Source of the DNA: Deltaproteobacteria bacterium
GTDB lineage: Bacteria > Myxococcota_A > Bradymonadia > REDH01
NCBI GenBank assembly: GCA_007693585.1
Contig: REDH01000111.1
Location: 1 to 46,797 of the forward strand
Length of the DNA: 46,797 nucleotides
Direction of reading: 5' to 3'
Shown one piece after another: positions 8,949 to 18,900 of this stretch (its first letter is position 1; each line of letters starts with the position of its first letter). The notes below the pieces were generated by a model, which saw only the letters and a program-made list of their open reading frames with translations, made no database searches and was not told where the DNA came from. The position numbers were made by a program, and so were the translations under genes.

Positions 8949-9788
8949 ATGAACGGCAACGGCATCGTCAACGTTCTCCTTCGGGAGAGCTGGAACACCA
9001 CCCGCGATCACTGGCGCGCGCTGCTCGTCGCCACGGCCGTCGCGAGTGTGGTCTCCCTGGTCGCGTTCCTCCCGGCGCTGGGGCTCCTGATGACCCCGGA
9101 GTCGGAGTGGACGGCTGGCGATGCCGCGTGGCGATTCGGTCTGGCCTTCGTGCTCACCACCGCGGCCGCGCTGGTGTTCGAGACGTGGATCGCCGGCCTC
9201 GCCGAAGCGCGCCGCCTTGGCGAAGCGGTGTCGCATGCTCGCATCCTCCGGCGCAGCCTGACGGTCCTCCCGTCGATCACCGGCGCCTCCCTGCTGTTCA
9301 TGGCGGCCTGGTGGCTGCTGCTGGGCGGGACCTTCGGGCTCGTGGTGGGCGGTGCGATGGTCCATCCCCTGCTCGCGGTTCCCGGAACGATCCTGTTCGT
9401 GCTCATGCTCCTCGTGCTGTCGACAGTGAGCATGGCCTTCCCCGTGTTCTACTCGGTGCTCTGCGCCGTGGGGTACACGAAGGGGAGAGGCCCCCTCGCG
9501 AGCCTTGGCGAGACGGTTCGGCTGTTCCGGGCCCACCCCCGCGAGGCCCTGGTGCTGACCGGCGTGTGCATCGGTGCCGCGTTCGTGGTCAGCATTCCCT
9601 CCATGGTCCTGTTGTTCCCGGTGTTCCTTCTCCTCGGCGTGTCGCAGGGTCTCGACGCTCCCGGCCTTCTTCTGCTGCTCGTCAGCGGATCCCTGCTGGC
9701 GGTGGCCATCCACACGGCCCACACCGTCGAGTCGATCGTCACGAGTCATGTGTACCCGGTGATGCGGCACTTCGGGCTGGCGGACTGA
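8949..9788 (+). CDS. Six-helix integral membrane protein, function unknown
   Basis: 279 residues from the ATG at 8949; in-frame alternatives are ATG 8922 and GTG 8907, none with a clear ribosome site. About six long hydrophobic helices are visible, starting near ALLVATAVASVVSLVAFLP and ending near LLLLVSGSLLAVAIHTAH, with a short charged segment (EARRLGEAVSHARILRRS) between helices 2 and 3. The pattern resembles the broad group of uncharacterised membrane proteins of DUF975 or YciC type, but I see no diagnostic motif. The murB gene begins 48 bases downstream on the same strand, so they may be cotranscribed. No function is assigned. Confidence 0.7.
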   Translation: MNGNGIVNVLLRESWNTTRDHWRALLVATAVASVVSLVAFLPALGLLMTPESEWTAGDAAWRFGLAFVLTTAAALVFETWIAGLAEARRLGEAVSHARILRRSLTVLPSITGASLLFMAAWWLLLGGTFGLVVGGAMVHPLLAVPGTILFVLMLLVLSTVSMAFPVFYSVLCAVGYTKGRGPLASLGETVRLFRAHPREALVLTGVCIGAAFVVSIPSMVLLFPVFLLLGVSQGLDAPGLLLLLVSGSLLAVAIHTAHTVESIVTSHVYPVMRHFGLAD

Positions 9789-9836
9789 GTCCCCCTTTCG
9801 CCCGGGGCGGGGCGATGCTAACCGGGAGCGGGCACC

Positions 9837-11027
9837 ATGCCTGCCCCGCCCCGCCCCTCGCACACGGTCCCTGTGGAACCGCTTCACCTCCCCGATGACG
9901 GCGACGCTCCCCTGCCCGAGGAGCACCGGCCCCTCTCGGAGCTCACCACGCTCGAGGTCGGGGGTCCTGCGCGGTACGTCTTCACCGTGCTCGGCCCGGC
10001 CGATGTGCTTCATGCGCTGCAGTTTGCCCGCGACCGGGGCCTGCCGCACCTCGTCCTGGGTGGGGGGAGCAACCTGCTGGTCGCCGATCGGGGTTTCCCG
10101 GGGGTGGTGCTGCAGATGGCGGACTATCGCCTCGAGGTCGAGGAGGGCGAGGACGACGCGGTGATCCTGACCGCCGGGGCTGGTGTGCCCTGGGACGAGC
10201 TCGTGGCGTTCGCGGTGACGGAGGAGCTGGCGGGGATCGAGTGCCTGAGCGGTATCCCCGGAACGGCGGGCGCTGCGCCGATTCAGAACATCGGGGCCTA
10301 TGGCCAGGAGCTGTCGGACACCCTACTCGCCGTCGACGCGCTCGACGTCGCGACGCACGAGATCGTGCGGTTGTCGGCGGAGGACTGTGGACTGGGCTAC
10401 CGGAGCAGCCACTTCAAGGGAGCGTGGCGGGATCGCTGGGTGGTGCTCGCCATTCACCTGCGGCTGCGGGCGCGGGGCGCGGCGACGGTGCGGTATCCGG
10501 AGCTCGCGCGAGCCGTGGGCAGCGACCGCCCTTCCCTGGCGGACGTTCGACGGACGGTGCTCGCGATCCGCCGTCGAAAGGCGATGGTGCTCGACCCGCG
10601 CTCCCCTGATCGGCGCTCTGCGGGCTCGTTCTTCGTCAACCCGATCGTTCCTCCGGCACAGGTCGAGGACCTCGAGGCGGCTCTGGGCGAAGAGGCTGCG
10701 ACCCTGCCGCGGTACCCGCAGCCCGACGGGCGCGTGAAGCTCTCGGCTGCGTGGCTGATCGAGCGGGCCGGGTTCGAGCGGGGCTTCGCGCTGGGACGCG
10801 CCGGCCTGTCGTCCCGGCACACGCTGGCGCTGATCAACCGCGGCGCGGCGCGCGCCGAGGACCTCATCGCCCTGGCGGCCCTGATCCGCCGTTCCGTGCA
10901 CGGGCATTTCGGCATCATCCTGCAGCCGGAGCCGGTCTTCGTCGGGTTCGACGACGGACTCGATCGGCTGCTCCCCCTGCCCGGCGTGCACGCCCTCGCG
11001 CTGACGCCCCCCCAGGAGCACCGATGA
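9837..11027 (+). CDS. murB: UDP-N-acetylmuramate dehydrogenase
   Basis: MurB, the FAD enzyme that reduces UDP-GlcNAc-enolpyruvate to UDP-MurNAc with NADPH in cytoplasmic peptidoglycan synthesis. 396 residues, about 50 longer than E. coli MurB, the excess being partly a Pro-rich N-terminus. Seen: FAD-binding LVLGGGSNLLVADRG; IPGTAGAAPIQNIGAYGQEL and GYRSSHFKG, which mark the type I (E. coli-like) enzyme; proton-donor Ser in SAGSFFVNP (S264); and catalytic Glu in QPEPVFVG (E365). GGGAG lies upstream of the ATG. The stop overlaps the nth start (ATGA), so translation is probably coupled. Confidence 0.95.
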   Translation: MPAPPRPSHTVPVEPLHLPDDGDAPLPEEHRPLSELTTLEVGGPARYVFTVLGPADVLHALQFARDRGLPHLVLGGGSNLLVADRGFPGVVLQMADYRLEVEEGEDDAVILTAGAGVPWDELVAFAVTEELAGIECLSGIPGTAGAAPIQNIGAYGQELSDTLLAVDALDVATHEIVRLSAEDCGLGYRSSHFKGAWRDRWVVLAIHLRLRARGAATVRYPELARAVGSDRPSLADVRRTVLAIRRRKAMVLDPRSPDRRSAGSFFVNPIVPPAQVEDLEAALGEEAATLPRYPQPDGRVKLSAAWLIERAGFERGFALGRAGLSSRHTLALINRGAARAEDLIALAALIRRSVHGHFGIILQPEPVFVGFDDGLDRLLPLPGVHALALTPPQEHR

Positions 11028-11701
11028 AGCGTGCGGAGAAGGCCGACCGAATCCGAATGCAGCTCGAGGAGCTGTACCCGGAGACGCCCATCCCTCTCGA
11101 TCACGTCGACCCGTTCACGCTGCTCGTCGCCGTTCTCCTCTCCGCGCAGACCACGGATCGGAAGGTCAACGAGGTCACCCCTCGCCTCTTCGCGGTGGCG
11201 CCGACCCCGGAGCGCATGATGGCGCTCGAGATGGAGGACATCCGGGAGCTGATCCGGGAGCTGGGGCTGGCCCCGCAGAAGGCGAAGGCCCTGTACGGGC
11301 TGTGTCGTCAGCTCGTGGAGACGCACGGCGGCGAGGTTCCGGTCTCGTTCGAGGCGCTGGAGGCGCTGCCCGGTGTCGGGCACAAGACCGCTTCCGTGGT
11401 GATGGCGCAGGCCTTCGGCGTGCCGGCGTTTCCGGTGGACACGCACATCCACCGGCTCGCCGCGCGATGGGGGTTGAGCGATGGCCGCTCCGTGGAGAAG
11501 ACCGAGCGGGATCTCAAGCGGGTGTTTCCTCGCGAGAGCTGGAACCGACTTCACCTTCAGATCATCTTCTTTGGTCGGGAGCACTGCCCGGCCCGGTACC
11601 ATGACCTCTCGGCCTGCCCCATCTGCTCGTGGGCGGCCACGCGCAAGCGCATCCGGGAGGAAGCTGCCCTCAACGCCGCTCCCCGCCGCCGCTCGCGCTG
11701 A
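11024..11701 (+). CDS. nth: Endonuclease III (DNA glycosylase/AP lyase) with incomplete Fe-S motif
   Basis: 225 residues. Base-excision repair glycosylase for oxidised pyrimidines with AP-lyase activity. The ATG overlaps the murB stop and has AGGAG upstream; a longer frame from 10751 is only murB shadow. Seen: LLSAQTTDRKVNEV, the helix-hairpin-helix LPGVGHKTASVV with catalytic Lys (K121), and VDTHIHRL with catalytic Asp (D139), almost the E. coli positions. The C-terminus has C188-X9-C198-X2-C201 and no fourth Cys, whereas the classic motif is C-X6-C-X2-C-X5-C. The [4Fe-4S] cluster may therefore be absent, altered or use another ligand. Confidence 0.92.
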   Translation: MKRAEKADRIRMQLEELYPETPIPLDHVDPFTLLVAVLLSAQTTDRKVNEVTPRLFAVAPTPERMMALEMEDIRELIRELGLAPQKAKALYGLCRQLVETHGGEVPVSFEALEALPGVGHKTASVVMAQAFGVPAFPVDTHIHRLAARWGLSDGRSVEKTERDLKRVFPRESWNRLHLQIIFFGREHCPARYHDLSACPICSWAATRKRIREEAALNAAPRRRSR

Positions 11702-11732
11702 TCCTCCTCTCTTCCTCCTGCCCGGTTCGACC

Positions 11733-12860
11733 ATGTCCGACACCCCCCGCTGGATGATCTACGGCGCCAACGGGTACACCGGCCGCCTCTGTGCCGAGCA
11801 CGCTGTCGCCCGGGGCGACCGGCCCGTGCTCGCCGGCCGGAACGAGTCCGCGGTGCGTCCGCTCGCAGAGGCGCTGGGTTTCTCCTGGCGTGTCTTCTCG
11901 CTGGACGACCCTGCAGGCGTCCGTGCGGGCATCGACGGCATGGCGGCGGTCCTGCACACGGCCGGGCCCTTCTCGGCCACCTCGCGACCGATGGTCGACG
12001 CGTGTCTGGATTCAGGCGCCCACTATCTGGACATCACCGGAGAGATCGCGGTCTTCGAAGCGCTCTTCGCGCGACATGACGAGGCCTGTTCCGCCGGTAT
12101 CGCGGTCGTCCCTGGCGTGGGGTTCGACGTCGTCCCCACGGACTGCATGGCTGCCCTTCTCCATCGCTGGATGCCGACCGCCACCGCCCTGGATCTGGCG
12201 TTCTTCGGGCTTGGCTCCCTGTCGGCCGGGACGGCGCGATCGATGGTGGAGAGTCTCGGTACCGGCGGTCTGGTTCGTCGCGCTGGCGCGTTGACGTCGG
12301 TGCCGAGCGGCTGGAAGACACGGGAGGTCCCGTTCCCGAGTGGTCCAAGGCGCTGCACGACGATTCCGTGGGGAGATGTGTCGACGGCGTTCCACTCGAC
12401 CGCCATCCCCGACATCGCGGTCTACACGCACGTGCCGGACGGAGCGCGCAGGGCGATGCCTGTGCTCGACCGGCTTCGCCCTGCCCTGCAGGCGGGGGTG
12501 GTCCAGCGTGGCCTGAAGTGGGTGGTGAACCGCACGGTCCGGGGCCCGGACGCCGAGCTTCGGCAGAAGGCGTTCTCCGATGTCTGGGGCGAGGTGCGGA
12601 ACGCTTCGGGCGATGTCCTGCGCGGTGCCGTGACGGTGGGCGAGGGGTACGCGTTCACCGCCGTGGCAGCCGTAGCCGCGGTTCGGCGGCTGCTGGAGAT
12701 GTCCGAGCCCTGCACGGGTGCGCTGACGCCCTCCCGGGCGTTCGGCGCGGAGTTCGTGCTCGAGCTTCCGGACGTGAAGCTCCATCCGTTCGAGCTCAAC
12801 GGCGAGCGTGTGACCACCGCGGAGCTGGAGGCGTTTCGCGGGGAACCGGCGATGCAGTAA
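11733..12860 (+). CDS. Saccharopine-dehydrogenase-like NAD(P)-dependent oxidoreductase
   Basis: 375 residues with an N-terminal Rossmann motif (IYGANGYTGRLCAEHA, from about residue 9) and AVLHTAGPFSATSRPMVDAC, then LDITGEIAVFEALFARHDE and VVPGVGFDVVPTDCMA. These place it in the saccharopine dehydrogenase/trans-acting enoyl reductase-like family. Members act on varied substrates, often in lipid or amino-acid metabolism, so the substrate is not predictable here. It lies 31 bases after nth and may end that operon. The ATG follows CCGGTTCGACC without a strong ribosome site. The convergent RHS gene ends 81 bases beyond its stop; that gap contains no clear terminator. Confidence 0.8.
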   Translation: MSDTPRWMIYGANGYTGRLCAEHAVARGDRPVLAGRNESAVRPLAEALGFSWRVFSLDDPAGVRAGIDGMAAVLHTAGPFSATSRPMVDACLDSGAHYLDITGEIAVFEALFARHDEACSAGIAVVPGVGFDVVPTDCMAALLHRWMPTATALDLAFFGLGSLSAGTARSMVESLGTGGLVRRAGALTSVPSGWKTREVPFPSGPRRCTTIPWGDVSTAFHSTAIPDIAVYTHVPDGARRAMPVLDRLRPALQAGVVQRGLKWVVNRTVRGPDAELRQKAFSDVWGEVRNASGDVLRGAVTVGEGYAFTAVAAVAAVRRLLEMSEPCTGALTPSRAFGAEFVLELPDVKLHPFELNGERVTTAELEAFRGEPAMQ

Positions 12861-12941
12861 GGGGGGCGGGTTACGGATGCTCGGCATGGTTCGCGCGCGG
12901 GCGGTGTTGGCCGAGGCGGGCACGCGCGGGCCCAGCTCGGC

Positions 12942-15900
12942 TCAGAACAGGTTTTCGAACGTCGCGCTGATGGCCCCCCAGATCGTGTTCTCGACATTCC
13001 GCATGTAGTTGGACGTGACGAGCCCTACCCGTTTCTGCATCGACTGGATCTCCTGACTGCTCCATCCGTTGGCACGCCCGTAGTCCTCCACTTCCCGGTC
13101 GATCATCCCCTGGACTGCGGAGGTCATGGGATTGGACCAGTCGAAGTTGACGATGGCGCTGATCAGACTGGCCACCCTGCCGATCCCCCGGGCGTTGATC
13201 TCGACGCTCGCCGACACGCCGCCCTTCCAGCCGGTGATCGAGGCCTGGCCCGATCCGATGTCGACGTAGAGCTCGATGCTGGCCTTGCCCTTGAGCATGG
13301 GGATGCCCGTGGGGAACGGGATCTCGAGACCGAGCGCGATGACACCGGGACCCGTGCTGGTGCTTCCCTGGCCGAGGGCCAGCTCTGCCTTGACGTTTGC
13401 GCCGCGGAGGTAGTCTCTCCAGCTGCCGGAGCGTCCTGCGTTGAAGTCAGCCGACCATCCGGAGCCGCGGGTGAACTGGACCCATCCCTTGGCCTCGAAG
13501 CCCGAGATGTAGCCGGTGATGGTGCCCCGGCCCCACAGCGGCCCCAGGCTGAGCCCGGTCAGGTCGATGCGGAACGAGAACTGGAAGGCGACGAATGACA
13601 TGCCCTGCCACTCGCCTGCGTTGAGTTCGAACTCGGCGCTGCCTTCCCACAGGACGAAGGGGTCGGGGCTGAGCCAGGTCCCGAGTTCGGGATCGTAGAA
13701 GCGGGCGCCGAAGCGGACGTAGCCGGTGACGTCGTCGACGGGGCTTCCGTGGAAGCGAACGTCGTGGTCGCCGCGGTCACCCTCGACATGGGTGACGATG
13801 CCCTCGGGGGTTTGCGCCACGCGCGCGACGACGCGCCCGTCCTCGTCGGTCCGGAGCTGGGCGGTCAGTCCCGGGGCGACGTGGTCGAAGAGAAGCCGGG
13901 CACCCTCGACGGCATCGGGTGCTCCGGACATCTCGATGTCGGAGCCGGTGTCGGTGGGGGGAGTGGCGTCATCGCTTCCGCACTGCAGGGCGCCTCCCGC
14001 GAGGAGAAGCACGGTCGCGGCGATGGCGGGGCGGAGCACGGAGGGGCGGAAGGAGCGGACGGGTCGCTGGGTCGGGGTGCGGCCGTTGCGTCGGCTGCCG
14101 ATCCACGCGAGGAGGAGAAGTCCCAGGCCGAGCAGCCATGCGGCGGACGGCGGGAGTGGGGGTGGGGGCCGTGCGAATGCGACCGGCGTGAATCCTTCCG
14201 CCCACGGAGCGACCTCGGACTCCGTCATGCTGGCGAGCGGCGCGAAGAGGGGACCTGTACCGGTGGCGGTGCCGATGGCCTCGCCCTCGACCTCGAAGGT
14301 CTTGTGGACGGTCCACTCCCCGTTTCGCCATCGCAGCTCGTGCAGGGGGCCGAGGTGCCGGTCTTCGGCGATGCGCTCGCCATGCTCGTCGCGGACGATC
14401 CGCTGCAGCAGGCCGCCGATCCCGTCCCAGGCGTAGTGGACGGAGCGTCCGTCGGGCAGCTCCACCGAGCGGATTTGCCCTCGCGGGTCCCAGGTGATCG
14501 TGCGCTCGCCGTCGGCCCGCTGGTCCACGGCCAGTCGGCCGTTTCGGTCCCAGCCGAGGCGGCGTTCCCCGACACGGCTGACCTGGTGGGGGCCGGCCGG
14601 CAGTCCGGCCACGGTCTCGGTTCCGTGGGTGAACCGGCCCGCATCGAGCACCCGGACGTCGGCGCCCGGCGGGCGGTCGCCGCGGACCTCGCGGCGGTCG
14701 AGGGTTCCCCCCGGCCCGTAGGCGTACTGCACGGTCCCCACGCCGGGTCCGGAGATCTCCACGGGTCGATGGAGCGCGTCATGCCGGAAGGTCCGGGAGA
14801 GGGATCGGGCGCCGTCGGTGTGCAGCCGGTCCTCGATGTCGAGCGGCGCGCCGACCGCGTCGAGGGTCATCCGCAGGTCCTGCAACGTGTCGCCGTCCGG
14901 CCCGACGAGGGTGTGGGCGGCGGGACGGCCACGCTCATCCCACCGGCGATCGAGCCGGACCCCGTTTGGCCACTGCACGGCTTCCACCAGCCCGTCCGGG
15001 CGGAGGGTGACCTCGTCGACCATGCCGGGAATGGAAGCGATTCGTCCGTACCGGTCCCAGTTGGGGCGCAGCACGGTCCCGTCGGCGTACCGGTACGCGA
15101 TGACGCGGCCATCGGGGGCATACCCGAAACCTTCCACGACGTAGTCGTCCTCGACGGCCACGAACCGGCGAACCACCCGGCCGAGGGCGTCGTAGTCGAG
15201 CCACTGGCGCAGCCCGTCCTCCTCGCGCCGCACGAGTTGTCCGGGGGCGAAGTTCGCGGGGAATCCGTCTTGGGCGCCGTCGTAGTCGTAGCGGGCCACC
15301 TCCTCCAGTGGGGAATCGGCGCCGGCGCGCACCTGCAGGCTCACCAGGCGTCCTGCGGCGTCGGTGCGTCGCTCCACGCGGGACCCGTCGGCGAGCTCGA
15401 TGGCGACGAGGCGGTCATCGTCGTCGAAGTGTCGCCGCTGTTCGCCGGCGTTGGGGTCGAGGACGCGGGTCAGCCGACCCAGGCTGTCCCAGCCGTGCGT
15501 CCGTTCGGTGCCGTCCGGAAGCACCGTCGCGATCAGGCGGTCCTGCGGATCGTGCTGGAAGCGGAGCTCGGTCGGCGGACCGCCGTCGGCGCCTGGCGGA
15601 TCGATGCGCCTCAGCACGTTTCCGCGGGCGTCGATCCACTCCTCGACGGCGACACGGTGCGGGTCGCGTTCGTGCTGCAGTTCGTTCCACTTGCGCACGA
15701 GACCGGGCCGGTAGCCGAACTGGCTGAGGGTGCCGTCCTCGTTGACCACCTGAAGGGGTCGACCGATGGCGTCGTGAAGGTGTGTGACGTGCGGGCGCTC
15801 GAGGTCGAGCGTCAGCGCCGACGCCGCGTCTTCCGCCTCGAATGCGCGGAAGCGCCGTCGCTCCAGACCTCGCACGCCGTATTCGATGCGGTCGAGCACG

Positions 15901-18900
15901 AGCCACGGTCCCTCGGTGGTGCAGGTGGCGCATGCTGCTTCTCCGTGGAGGTGCATGGTCTCGCGGAGCATGCCGTCGAAGACGGTGCGCCGGACCTGCA
16001 CCGCGTCTCCGGTCGGGCCGGAGGCGAAGCGCTCCTCGACCCAGGACCAGGGTTCGCCGAGGTGCCAGGACCAGGTCACGAAGGGCTCGTCGCCATGGAT
16101 GCCCTGGGTGGTGCGGGAGAGCGGGCGACCGAGGCCGTCGAGTTCCATGCGGGTCCAGACGCCGGCCGGATCCTGCATGCCGGTGGCCTGTCCCAGGTCG
16201 GGATCGATCTCGGAGCGCCAGGTCAGACGCTCGAGCGGGCTGTGGCGGTGCTCGGCATCGCGTCCCTGGTCGAGGAGGATGTGCTCGGCCGAGACGAGGC
16301 GTCCATGCCACGGGTCATACTCGAGCTCCAGGACGTGTCCGTGGGCATCCTCGATGCGGGTTACCCTTCCGTCGGCGTCGCGGGTGTTGCGCATTCGCCG
16401 CACCCAGCGGTCCTCTGTGTCGAGCCAGCGCTCCTCGAGGGTCACCTCTCCGTGGTCGGCCTGTCCGAGGGACAGCGGTTCCGTCTCGCCATCGTAACGG
16501 AATCGCACGGCGGTGAGCAGGGCGCCTTCGTGGTCAAGGACCCTCTCCTCGGCGATGCGGTCGAGGCGCAGGGCGCCTCCGTCCCGGGCGTAGGTCGTCT
16601 CGGTGGTGCGTGCTCCCGGGGTGAGAGGGCGCCGACGGGAGTCGATGAAACCCAGTTCGACGAGGCGGGTGACCATGCCGAGGTCGTCGTGTTCGCGCTC
16701 GGTGAGGTCGAGGAGAGCCTGTTCCTCCCACGGGGAGACCGGGTCGGTGGCTCCGGGGTTCGGCAACAGCGGCTCGGCGTGTCCGATCGGTGGGGCCAGC
16801 CAGCGGGACTCCGCGTGGAGGGTGAGGGTGGCCGATTCCACGACGTGGTCCCGGCCGTCGGCGGTGGTCGCGGGGGTCCACTGGTGGATGACCTGACGGA
16901 GCACGGCGCCGCGGAGATCCCGGAAGACCACGCTTCGGAGGCGTCCGGCGGCGGGGGTGAAGTCTTCGGGCAGGTGACGGGGCTCGTCGTCGACCCAGGG
17001 GCCGAGGTCGATGCGTTCGGCCTCGCGGCCGGTGTGGAAGAGGTATTCCTCGGCGAAGCCGTCCTCCTTCTCGGACGACTCGTGGATCACGCGGCTTGCG
17101 CGGAAGGTGGCGAAGCGGCCGGTGTGGGCGTCGGCCACGGGGTCGAGATACTGCCAGTGCTGCACTTCGCTGGCGGCGCCGGCGACGTCGAGGGAGAAGG
17201 TGCGGGTGATGACGAAGGCCTGGGGGATGAATCGGGTCCAGGGTTCGTCGCGGTCGCGGGAGGCGCGGGCTTCCTGTCCGGTGGAGGTGTAGACGAGGTC
17301 GCGCACGGCGCCCATGCCGTTCTCGACGCGGACGAGGAGGCCGTGGTCGTGTCTTGCGATGGGGTCGACCCAGCTCCAGCGGCCGTCTTCGGGGGAGATC
17401 CAGGCGAAGGCGAGGGAGCCTTCGCCGGCGAGGTCGGCCACGGTCCACCGGCCGTTGGGGGACGCACCTTCGGGTCTGGGGATGAAGGTCTCGCGGTCGA
17501 AGTGATCGCCACCGCGGTTGAGGAACAGGCGCACGCCTTCGTTCTCGAGGACGACGAGATCGGCGAGTCCGTCGCGGTCGACGTCGATGAGCTGAACGGA
17601 TCGTGGTGCGCGGCTGGCGAGGGTGGGGGGCAGTTCGAGGTGGCGGGCGGGGCCGAAGCCTCCGCGGACGCGCTGTTCGTGGACGAGGATGGAGGAGACC
17701 CCGCCGGCGTCGCCGAGGATGCGGACGAGATCGTCGATGCCGTCGCCATTGAGATCGGCGAACCGGACGTCGGTGCCGAGTCGAATCCGGTCGAGTCCCT
17801 CGACCCCGGAGGGTTCGCCACCGAGCCGATCGGCGAGGGGGGCGAGGCTGTCCCATGCGGGGGCATCCTCGCGCGAGATGCGTCCGTCCTCGCCCGGGGC
17901 GGTGCGGGACAGGAGCAGATGGAGCGTGCCGTCGAGTTCGACGAGGAAGTCCATCCGGCCGTTTCGGTTGATGTCGGTGGCGTGCAGTTCTGCGGACCGG
18001 AGGGGCAGCGGCAGGGCGAGGTCGAGGCTCTCGGAGGGAGCGAAGGCGGGCTCTCCGGGTCGGGAGATGTTGCGGTACCAGCGGGTCTCTCCGCGCGCGG
18101 GCCCGGTCCGGACGAGAACGTCGCGCAGGCCGTTTCCGTTGACGTCGAGCAGGAGCCAGTCTGCGGTGGCGCCGTCGAGCGAGGGACTTCCCGCGACGGG
18201 GATGGCGGTGCCGAAGCGCTCTCCGAGCAGATTGGGGATCAGTTCCCATCCTTCGGGTCGTGCACGCAGGATGTCGGGGAATCCGTCACCGTCGAGGTCG
18301 ACGAGTCGCAGGTCCCCGTTCTCCGGGTCGAGGCGCGGTGCGTCCTCGATGCTGCCGGTTGCGGGGTCGTTTCCGTCGGCGACGAACCAGTGCAGCCGCT
18401 GTGGGGGGAGGCGGGTGCCGTCGCGCCCTTCGCGGGTGATCGTCGCGAGGCGGCTGGCGTTGCCGAGCTCGATGTAGGTGAAGCGGTAGCCACCGAGGGG
18501 CGCCTCGCCGTCCTCGCCGGTCGCCACGCCCTCGATCGCTGCGAGCCGGAGGCCGGTGCGGCGGGGGAACCCGAAGCGGGCGTCGGTGTGCGCGTCGAAC
18601 CGGGGTTCCCACCGGAAGTGGTAGGCGAAGGGTCGTGCGCTGCCTTCGGCGAGGCGGATGCGGTCCGGGTAGAGCCGCTCTCCATCGCGGATCCAGTCCA
18701 CGCGCACCTCGCGGTCACGGGTGTCGGCGATGCCGTCGAGCATCCAGCACGCGGTGCCGCCGAGGGCGTCGGGGGAAGGTCCTTCGCGGTGTTCGGGGGT
18801 GCGGCCGAAGCGGTAGCGGGTGCCGGTGCGGGCGTCGTGGAGTTCGAGGCCGTGGTCGACGACGGTGAGGACGTGCGGGCTGCTGCCTTCCCGCGGGGTG

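Noticed and set aside
12861-12941. Possible immunity gene beside the RHS tip
   Set aside because: Only 81 bases between two convergent stops; too short and no open frame of interest.
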